Position numbers and translations under genes: made by a program. Shown one piece after another: positions 1 through 5,392 of a stretch of 7,133 bases of DNA (position 1 is the stretch's first letter; every line of letters starts with the position of its first letter). Under the pieces are notes generated by a model. The model made no database searches and was not told the origin of the DNA. It saw only the letters and a list, made by a program, of their open reading frames with translations. This stretch comes from Bacteroidota bacterium (GTDB taxonomy: Bacteria > Bacteroidota > Bacteroidia > Bacteroidales > UBA4417): positions 1 through 7,133 of the forward strand of contig JAIFMH010000068.1 of assembly GCA_020048595.1 (NCBI GenBank). Direction: 5' to 3'.

Positions 1-19
1 TCAGACTATGATGAACCAG

Positions 20-50
20 AGGGAACTGACGTTAATTCAGTTCCCTTTTT
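20..50 (+). terminator. Intrinsic terminator of a plus-strand gene left of the window
   Basis: A perfect 10-bp stem pairs AGGGAACTGA (20-29) with TCAGTTCCCT (37-46) around a 7-base loop, and a T-rich tail follows on the plus strand (TTTTTGTTTT). The opposite strand has no T-run after the stem, so the terminator acts rightwards. It must end a gene or operon whose coding part lies mostly outside the window. One reading frame has a TGA at 9-11 that could be that gene's stop, but too few codons are visible to say. Confidence 0.85.
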
Positions 51-178
51 GTTTTACTATATCTGATTAATTTGAATGATTCTATCTTATTATGCATAAA
101 TGAGTATGTCAGCCATGATTCCGTGATTCACATACCTGTGGTTTGTTTTTTATTCTTAAATTTACATTCAGCGGTTTT

Positions 179-197
179 TTTGATTTAGTAAATCAAA
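179..197. promoter_or_regulatory. Perfect 19-bp inverted repeat, candidate operator upstream of serA
   Basis: TTTGATTTA (179-187) and TAAATCAAA (189-197) are exact reverse complements around a single central G. The repeat lies about 100 bp before the serA start and just upstream of the possible -33 element at 202-204. Its size and symmetry suit a dimeric regulator. It is not followed by a T-run on the plus strand, so it is not an intrinsic terminator. It resembles an FNR box (TTGAT, 4 bases, ATCAA), but the half-sites here are 7 bases apart, so that reading does not fit. The regulator is unknown and the operator role is inferred. Confidence 0.4.
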
Positions 198-201
198 TCT
201 A

Positions 202-234
202 TTGATAAACAGATAGATAATATATCTAAATTTC
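202..234 (+). promoter_or_regulatory. Possible Bacteroidota-type promoter of serA
   Basis: TTG at 202-204 is separated by 22 bases from TAAATTTC at 227-234, which differs only in the last base from the Bacteroidota -7 consensus TAnnTTTG. This would start transcription about 60 bases before the serA ATG. A 15-bp imperfectly centred palindrome (TAGATA, ATA, TATCTA; 214-228) runs into the -7 box. The leader is very AT-rich and other partial matches exist (TTAATTTG at 67-74, TAAATTTA at 157-164), so this is only the best of several candidates. Confidence 0.3.
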
Positions 235-299
235 CGTTTTCTTGTTTTTATAAACCTTCAATGTCCCAGGCGGTTCAATTTTTCAGTTAAATACGGTGT

Positions 300-1532
300 A
301 TGGAAAAGAAATTCTCATTCAATAAAAAAGATATAAATATTCTTTTACTCGAAGGCATACATCAATCAGCGGTTAAATACTTTACCGAATCAGGCTACAC
401 AAATATTGAATATTTTAAAACTGCTCTTGACGAAAAGGAACTTGAAGAGAAGATTAAAAACGTTCATATTATTGGAATCCGTTCAAGGACGCAACTCACA
501 AAGGAAATTCTGGTGAAGGCTAAAAAGCTATTTGGCGTAGGTTGTTACAGCATAGGAACCAACCAGGTTGATTTACGGGCAGCCCAAAAACGTGGAATTC
601 CTGTTTTCAATGCTCCGTTTTCCAATACCCGTTCTGTTGCTGAACTTGTGATTGCTGAAATTATCATGCTGATGCGCGAAGTACCTGCAAAAAGTGCTGC
701 TGCACATAGGGGCGAATGGTTGAAATTAGCGTCAAATTCATATGAAGTAAGAGGTAAAAACCTGGGAATCATTGGTTATGGACATATTGGATCACAGGTT
801 TCGATACTGGCTGAAGCAATGGGCATGGATGTTTATTATTTTGATATTGAGAAAAAACTCAGCCTTGGAAAGGCAACTGCTTGTTCTTCCCTTGACGATT
901 TATTAAAGCTTTCGGACGTAATTACTTTGCATGTTCCTGAAACCGAACAAACCCGGAATATGATTTCATACGCTGAACTGGATGCAATGAAAAAGGGTTC
1001 AGTCCTGATAAATTTGTCACGAGGTACTGTTGTTGATTATACTGCTGTTGCCAAATCACTCAGAGACGGGCATTTATCAGGTGTTGCTGCGGATGTTTTT
1101 CCTGTTGAACCAGCTTCGTCGGCTGAAAGATTTCATTCTGTTTTACAGGAATTTGATAATGTGATACTTACCCCACATATTGGCGGGAATACGCTCGAAG
1201 CTCAGGAAAATATAGGAATGGAAGTTGCTGAAAAACTCATACGCTACAGCGACAACGGATCAACCATCGGAGCTGTTAATTTTCCGCAAATAGCATTACA
1301 ACCTAACGTGAACAAACAACGTTTTCTGCATATTCATAAAAATATGCCAGGTTTGCTAAAGGATATCAACAATGTATTTACCGGAAGGGGAATTAATATT
1401 TCATCACAGTTTCTGCAAACAGATCCGGAAATTGGTTATGTTATTATTGACACGGAGAGCCAGACAGATGAAACCATTTTAAAGGATTTGAAAACCATTC
1501 CGCATACAATCCGGGCAAGAATGCTATATTAA
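300..1532 (+). CDS. serA: D-3-phosphoglycerate dehydrogenase with C-terminal ACT domain
   Basis: This cytosolic enzyme oxidises 3-phosphoglycerate to 3-phosphohydroxypyruvate with NAD+, the committed step of serine synthesis. The protein is 410 residues, the same length as E. coli SerA, and aligns with it throughout. Visible features are the R61-S-R63 motif near the active site, the Rossmann loop G159-Y-G161-H-I-G164 followed by D182, which should bind the adenosine ribose, and the catalytic trio R241 (LSRGT), E270 (PVEP) and H293 (TPHIGG). An ACT domain fills roughly residues 338-410 and ends in RARMLY; H346, N348 and N366 match the E. coli serine-binding residues, so feedback inhibition by serine is expected. 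The ATG at 300 is the first start after an in-frame TAA at 288-290. No Shine-Dalgarno is seen, which is usual in this phylum. It is monocistronic in view, and its stop overlaps the convergent gene's stop by 4 bp. Confidence 0.96.
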   Translation: MEKKFSFNKKDINILLLEGIHQSAVKYFTESGYTNIEYFKTALDEKELEEKIKNVHIIGIRSRTQLTKEILVKAKKLFGVGCYSIGTNQVDLRAAQKRGIPVFNAPFSNTRSVAELVIAEIIMLMREVPAKSAAAHRGEWLKLASNSYEVRGKNLGIIGYGHIGSQVSILAEAMGMDVYYFDIEKKLSLGKATACSSLDDLLKLSDVITLHVPETEQTRNMISYAELDAMKKGSVLINLSRGTVVDYTAVAKSLRDGHLSGVAADVFPVEPASSAERFHSVLQEFDNVILTPHIGGNTLEAQENIGMEVAEKLIRYSDNGSTIGAVNFPQIALQPNVNKQRFLHIHKNMPGLLKDINNVFTGRGINISSQFLQTDPEIGYVIIDTESQTDETILKDLKTIPHTIRARMLY

Positions 1533-2158
1533 TCAGAGCCTGGATGAATTCTTCCTTTTATCCGGAGCATTAAAATCATCAGCATAGCTCCCAGAAAAGC
1601 CAATGCCATATCTTTTTGAGCATCCCAATAGTCACCTTGTTGGCCGTTATAAGCTTCAACATCTTCCGGTGAAAGGAATATAGAAATGCTCCATTCGAAC
1701 ACTTCGTAAATCATACTCAAAGATAAGATTGAGAGAAAAGCCAATAGCGTTAGAACTTTAACGGGTGCTTTAGCCCATTTTGAATAGATTTCCTGTATTG
1801 GAAGGAAAATCATAAATCCAAACAGGAAATGAATAAGCCTGTCGTACTGATTCCGTTGAAATCCGAAATAACTGTTTATACTAAATCCAGTGAGACTTTT
1901 TATCCATTGGTCGTACGGCGTAAAAGTATATATCCATCTCGCACCGATCATATGAAAAACCATAAATCCGGCAATTAGCAGAAAAGCTTTATCAGAAAGA
2001 TTATTTTTGATTGTAGTATAAATCAGAAATGCCGCTACCAGAAGTGTAACAGAATGTTGCAGGTACATTTCATCCGGATAAACAGGTTGAATGGTCGAGA
2101 TGATAAGTATAAGAAAATAGAGAACCAGTGATCCGATTTTTATACTGCGTTGATGCAT
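1529..2158 (-). CDS. DUF2238/YjdF-like integral membrane protein
   Basis: A 209-residue inner-membrane protein of unknown function. About six hydrophobic segments are visible (near residues 7-22, 35-50, 57-72, 108-121, 134-151 and 184-199). Motifs match what I recall of the DUF2238/YjdF family: HMIGARWIY (69-77), YDRLIHFLFGF (105-115), YEVFEW (151-156) and the loop GQQGDYWDAQKDM (172-184). The acidic and His residues inside or beside membrane segments (D106, H110, E152, E155, D176, D179, D183) are the obvious candidates for a binding or catalytic site. The frame stays open to a TTG at 2203, giving 15 extra residues, but I chose the ATG at 2158: a near-perfect promoter sits between the two, and the ATG is preceded by the purine-rich GAAAGG. 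The stop shares bases with the serA stop. The gene is co-directional with the MATE gene but 165 bp away and apparently has its own promoter. Confidence 0.85.
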   Translation of the reverse strand: MHQRSIKIGSLVLYFLILIISTIQPVYPDEMYLQHSVTLLVAAFLIYTTIKNNLSDKAFLLIAGFMVFHMIGARWIYTFTPYDQWIKSLTGFSINSYFGFQRNQYDRLIHFLFGFMIFLPIQEIYSKWAKAPVKVLTLLAFLSILSLSMIYEVFEWSISIFLSPEDVEAYNGQQGDYWDAQKDMALAFLGAMLMILMLRIKGRIHPGSD

Positions 2159-2178
2159 ATCCTTTCGCAAATGAATTA

Positions 2179-2207
2179 CAAATTTAAGATGAAATAAGTA
2201 CAAACAA
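2179..2207 (-). promoter_or_regulatory. Bacteroidota-type promoter of the DUF2238 gene
   Basis: Read on the minus strand, TTG (2207-2205) is followed after 18 bases by TAAATTTG (2186-2179), a perfect match to the Bacteroidota -7 consensus TAnnTTTG. A second TTTG at 2204-2201 would be too close, at 14 bases. Transcription should start near 2170-2175, leaving a leader of only about 12-17 bases before the ATG at 2158. This separates the gene from the MATE gene transcriptionally and rules out the TTG at 2203 as a start for this transcript. Confidence 0.5.
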
Positions 2208-2286
2208 CCCGGGTAATGATGATTGTTGTAAACATATGTGCCAGGTTTAAGCTTAGCTATCCACTACTATTTGAGGAATAGAATAA

Positions 2287-2315
2287 TTGAAAGCTGATAG
2301 CAATTATACTTTCAA
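2287..2315. repeat. Inverted repeat downstream of the MATE gene
   Basis: TTGAAAG (2287-2293) and CTTTCAA (2309-2315) are exact 7-bp arms with a 15-base spacer, starting 8 bases past the MATE stop codon. The position suits a transcript end, but the loop is long and no T-run follows on the minus strand, so an intrinsic terminator is doubtful. The 10-mer GAAAGCTGAT within it (2289-2298) recurs at 3846-3855 in the gltD terminator. The rest of the 165-bp gap between the MATE and DUF2238 genes, apart from the promoter, shows nothing recognisable. Confidence 0.3.
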
Positions 2316-2323
2316 CTAACTTT

Positions 2324-3721
2324 TTACACTTTTATATTCTTCCATTTCCCCCTCTTAAAATAATACCACGCCAACATTGCTATTAAGGATTCCGCGACAG
2401 GAATTGCAATAAAGGCTCCGGTTGATTTTAGTCCTGCTACATTTGACAGAAAATAAGCCAAAGGAATCTGGAACAACCAGAAGCCAACAAAATTGATAAT
2501 TGTAGGGGTGCGCGTATCACCGGCTCCATTAAGTGCCTGGCTCATCACCATTCCGATACCATAAAAAATATATCCTGCGCCCATTATCTGTAAAGCTTGC
2601 ACACCATAAGCCACAACTGTTTCATCGTTTGAAAAAAAGCGGATGATAGGATTTGCAAAAAACAGGAACAACACCATTACAAAACTCATAAAAATAGCAT
2701 TATATTTAGCTGTAAGCATCACGCTTTGCTCCGCTCTGAGCATTTGTTTTGCGCCCAGATTCTGACCTACAAGTGTAGCTGCAGCGTTGCTCAATCCCCA
2801 GGCAGGTAAAATAAAGAAAACTACATTCCGGATGGCAATCTGGTAACCTGCTGAAGCTGATGTCCCCCCGGTTTCGGCAACCAGGCGAGCCAGGATAATC
2901 CAACTTCCACTGGCAATAATAAACTGTAAAGTGGCAGGCCAGCCTATATTGATAATTGATTTAACAACAGGAAGATCGAACCTGAAATGGCTCCATCGGA
3001 GTTTTATAATTCCATCGCCTTTAAACAAATGATAGCATTGATAAATTACACCTGAACTGCGGCCGGTAACTGTTGCTATGGCTGCACCTTTTAATCCGAA
3101 AAAGTGAATCAGGATCGGGCATAAAATAATATTGATGAGACTGGCAATCCACAAACTTTTCATAGCCATAGCTGCATCACCGGCACCGCGGAAAATTCCG
3201 TTGATCAGGAATAAAAACATAATTGCCGAACTTCCTGCAAACATAATACGTGTAAAAATGGTTCCTTCGGCTACCACTTCAGCACTTGCTCCCATAAGTG
3301 ATAAAATCTCACCGGCATAAACACTTCCTATTATACTGATCAGTAGTGTCCCAATCAAAGAAACAATCAGTGATTGCGCACCGGCATGTGCTGCTGCTTC
3401 CGGATTTTTTTCGCCGATGCGCCGTGCAACAATGGCTGTTGCTGCAGTACTGATACCAATAGCCAGGGAATATACCAGCGAAATCACTGATTCCGTAAGA
3501 CCGACGGTTGCAATAGCATTTTCGCCAAGTTTACCAACAAAAAACATATCTACTAATGCAAATACACTCTCAAGGCTGAGTTCCAGAATCATGGGAATAG
3601 CAAGCAGGAAAACGGCTGTCCGGATATTTCCACTGGTATAATCCTGCTCAACTCCGTTAAGTGATTGCTTAACTAAGCGGAAGGCACGTTTGTAAATATT
3701 GTTTTGAACCGGAACTGGCAT
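2324..3721 (-). CDS. MATE-family multidrug/cation efflux transporter
   Basis: A 465-residue inner-membrane antiporter expected to export organic cations or drugs in exchange for Na+ or H+; the substrate cannot be read from the sequence. The length and the alternation of about twelve hydrophobic segments fit the MATE family. After a polar N-terminal tail of about 32 residues come the family's first-helix features IPMILELSLESVFALVDMFFVG (41-62), with P43 and D58. The two-fold internal repeat is visible: GIFRGAGDAAMAM (175-187) in the first half corresponds to QALNGAGDTRTPT (395-407) in the second. The ATG at 3721 is the only reasonable start, since the next Met is at residue 44 inside the first helix. 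There is no Shine-Dalgarno, only an A/T-rich leader. It follows gltD by 171 bp with a terminator between, so it is probably transcribed separately, but I see no convincing promoter. Assignment to NorM-like or DinF-like subgroups is left open. Confidence 0.92.
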   Translation of the reverse strand: MPVPVQNNIYKRAFRLVKQSLNGVEQDYTSGNIRTAVFLLAIPMILELSLESVFALVDMFFVGKLGENAIATVGLTESVISLVYSLAIGISTAATAIVARRIGEKNPEAAAHAGAQSLIVSLIGTLLISIIGSVYAGEILSLMGASAEVVAEGTIFTRIMFAGSSAIMFLFLINGIFRGAGDAAMAMKSLWIASLINIILCPILIHFFGLKGAAIATVTGRSSGVIYQCYHLFKGDGIIKLRWSHFRFDLPVVKSIINIGWPATLQFIIASGSWIILARLVAETGGTSASAGYQIAIRNVVFFILPAWGLSNAAATLVGQNLGAKQMLRAEQSVMLTAKYNAIFMSFVMVLFLFFANPIIRFFSNDETVVAYGVQALQIMGAGYIFYGIGMVMSQALNGAGDTRTPTIINFVGFWLFQIPLAYFLSNVAGLKSTGAFIAIPVAESLIAMLAWYYFKRGKWKNIKV

Positions 3722-3757
3722 GAATTTTAAATTGCTTTTTATACAATGTAAAAACTT

Positions 3758-3770
3758 GTAAATTGTTTAC
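3758..3770. promoter_or_regulatory. 13-bp palindrome upstream of the MATE gene, weak operator candidate
   Basis: GTAAA (3758-3762) and TTTAC (3766-3770) are exact inverted arms around TTG, 37 bp before the MATE start codon. In position it could be an operator for a local regulator, as efflux genes often have one, but no regulator gene is in the window. Arms this short in AT-rich DNA arise easily by chance. Confidence 0.2.
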
Positions 3771-3830
3771 TCTTAATGCTGCTCTTCATTTAGAATTAAA
3801 CGATTATTTTTCATTGAAACCATTCACAAC

Positions 3831-3861
3831 AAAAAAGACCAACCCGAAAGCTGATCCTTTT
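3831..3861 (-). terminator. Intrinsic terminator of the gltB-gltD transcript
   Basis: On the minus strand GATCAGCT (3856-3849) pairs with GGTTGGTC (3844-3837), including three G-U pairs, around a TTCG tetraloop. The flanking AAAAG and TTTTT can extend the stem, and a run of six T follows (3836-3831). It begins about 32 bases past the gltD stop, so it most likely ends the glutamate synthase transcript. On the plus strand the same hairpin is followed by CTTTT, so weak activity in that direction is possible, but no plus-strand gene ends here. Confidence 0.7.
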
Positions 3862-3892
3862 ACATGGTATGTTTGAGGTTTTAACATCAAAA

Positions 3893-5314
3893 TCAGGAGT
3901 TGCGCAAAAAACGGTCGATTTCCTTAGCCACTTTTCTGCCTGAAGCAATGGCATTAACAACCAGGCTTGCTCCACTTACGGAATCACCTGTAGCAAACAC
4001 TTTTTGGCGACTGGTTGACTGGTTTGCATTTACTCTGATATTATTCCTTTGTGTTAGCTCTAATTCAAGTTCTGACAGTAATCCATCTATTACAGGATGT
4101 ACAAATCCCATGGCAAGTAATACAATATCTGCATCAATTATCCTTCGTGTTCCAGGAATAATTTCCATTGTATGACGTTTGTCCTGGTAAATCCATTCAA
4201 CTTCTTCAACTTCAACGCCTTTAATCTGGTTGTTTTCACCGATAAACCTAACGGTGGAAAGGCTCCAGAATCTTTCGCAACCTTCTTCATGTGAAGTAGT
4301 TGTTTTAAGCACTTTACCAAAATATGGCCAGGGATTGTCATCTGCACGGTTTACAGGTGGTTTCGGCATTATTTCAATCTGCATAACACTTGTAGCTTTC
4401 TGCCTGATTGAGGTTCCTACACAGTCTGAACCTGTATCGCCACCGCCGATAACCAGGACTTTTTTGTTTTTAGCATTGATCCGGTTTTCATGTTCTACGG
4501 TCAGGCCGTCGTTAACCCGGTTTTGCTGGGAAAGGAAGTCCATTGCAAAATGAATTCCATTGAGTTCCCTGCCTTCAGCATTCAGATCACGGGGATGCAT
4601 TGCTCCGACAGCGATGCACACAGCATCAAACTGATCAATGATTTCTCTTCCTGAAATATCTACACCGATATTCATGCCTGTTTTCACAACAAGCCCTTCT
4701 TCAATCATAAGGTTTAAGCGACGGTCGATAGTAGCTTTGCTCAGTTTAAAGTCAGGAATACCGAATCTCAATAATCCGCCAGCTTTTTCGTCTTTTTCGA
4801 AAAGTGTTACCCAATGACCGGCTTTATTCAGTAAATCGGCAGCAGCCATTCCGGAAGGGCCGCTTCCGATAACTGCTACTTTTTTGCCCGTGCGAACTGA
4901 GGGTGGTTCCGGTTTAACATATCCTTCTGCAAAAGCTTTTTCAACAATGGCAACTTCATTTTCACGGATAGTAACTGGTTCCTGGTTGATATTCAGCACG
5001 CAGGCATGTTCGCAACTGGCCGGGCAAATCCTTCCTGTGAACTCTGGGAAGTTATTGGTAGCTGCCAATCGCATATATGCACCTTTCCAGTCGCCTTTAT
5101 ACAAAAGATCATTCCACTCAGGAATCAGGTTATCGACCGGGCAACTCCAGTGACAAAAAGGCACTCCGCAATCCATGCATCTTGCAGCCTGTAACATCCT
5201 GTCTTCGCTGTTCAATACCTGTTCTACTTCACTGAAGTCGGTAATTCTTTCGTTCAGAGGTCTGTTTCCGGCATCTTTTCTCCGTATCTTCAAAAATCCG
5301 TTTGGATCGCTCAT
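3893..5314 (-). CDS. gltD: Glutamate synthase (NADPH) small subunit
   Basis: The beta subunit of bacterial glutamate synthase takes electrons from NADPH through FAD and passes them by iron-sulfur clusters to the FMN of the large subunit. At 473 residues it has the usual length. The N-terminal region carries the cluster cysteines C46, C49, C54, C58 (CMDCGVPFCHWSC) and C97, C101, C105 (CPASCEHAC). The first dinucleotide fold is at GSGPSG (150-155, FAD), the second at GGGDTG (290-295, NADPH), and the C-terminal FAD contact is ATGD (441-444) followed by GASLVVNAIASGR. No key residue is missing. The ATG at 5314 gives the expected MSDPNGFLKIRR start and is preceded by an A9 run and ATACC rather than a Shine-Dalgarno. 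It lies 78 bp after gltB on the same strand, the normal operon order. Homologous GltD-like subunits occur in other oxidoreductases, but the adjacent gltB settles the role. Confidence 0.97.
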   Translation of the reverse strand: MSDPNGFLKIRRKDAGNRPLNERITDFSEVEQVLNSEDRMLQAARCMDCGVPFCHWSCPVDNLIPEWNDLLYKGDWKGAYMRLAATNNFPEFTGRICPASCEHACVLNINQEPVTIRENEVAIVEKAFAEGYVKPEPPSVRTGKKVAVIGSGPSGMAAADLLNKAGHWVTLFEKDEKAGGLLRFGIPDFKLSKATIDRRLNLMIEEGLVVKTGMNIGVDISGREIIDQFDAVCIAVGAMHPRDLNAEGRELNGIHFAMDFLSQQNRVNDGLTVEHENRINAKNKKVLVIGGGDTGSDCVGTSIRQKATSVMQIEIMPKPPVNRADDNPWPYFGKVLKTTTSHEEGCERFWSLSTVRFIGENNQIKGVEVEEVEWIYQDKRHTMEIIPGTRRIIDADIVLLAMGFVHPVIDGLLSELELELTQRNNIRVNANQSTSRQKVFATGDSVSGASLVVNAIASGRKVAKEIDRFLRNS

Positions 5315-5318
5315 GGTA

Positions 5319-5327
5319 TTTTTTTTT
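5319..5327 (-). promoter_or_regulatory. A9 tract in the gltD leader
   Basis: On the minus strand nine consecutive A lie 5-13 bases before the gltD ATG, within TTAAAAAAAAATACC. No Shine-Dalgarno is present. A-rich, unstructured leaders are known to favour translation initiation in Bacteroidota, so this is the likely initiation determinant. The homopolymer is also prone to length change, which would alter the leader but not the reading frame. Confidence 0.4.
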
Positions 5328-5333
5328 AATATT

Positions 5334-5359
5334 CCCCCGCCTGAAGGCCGGGGCTACAG
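5334..5359. repeat. REP-like GC-rich palindrome between gltB and gltD
   Basis: On the plus strand CCCCCGCCT (5334-5342) pairs with AGGCCGGGG (5345-5353), with one C-C mismatch, and GCTACAG follows (5353-5359). The block is strikingly GC-rich in an otherwise AT-rich 78-bp spacer. The form 'GC-rich hairpin with a TGAA turn, then GGGGCTACAG' resembles intergenic palindromic repeats I recall from many bacterial genomes. No T-run follows on the minus strand, so it should not stop gltBD transcription; it would be copied into the mRNA as a stable hairpin. Only one copy is in the window, so its repetitive nature is inferred. Confidence 0.55.
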
Positions 5360-5392
5360 ATGTATTGATATTTTTTATGGTCAAGGTGAAAT

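Noticed and set aside
179..197. The serA upstream palindrome as an FNR site
   Set aside because: FNR sites have TTGAT and ATCAA separated by 4 bases; here they are separated by 7.
47..299. A riboswitch or small RNA in the serA leader
   Set aside because: Apart from the two short palindromes I see no conserved riboswitch core, no terminator before serA and no extended pairing.
3900..5194. Several plus-strand open frames of 60-110 codons opposite gltD
   Set aside because: They lie entirely antisense to a clear gltD gene, show no recognisable protein motifs, and fit the chance open frames expected opposite a conserved coding sequence.
5334..5353. The gltB-gltD hairpin as an intrinsic terminator
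   Set aside because: On the minus strand it is followed by A-rich, not T-rich, sequence, and gltD must be transcribed past it.
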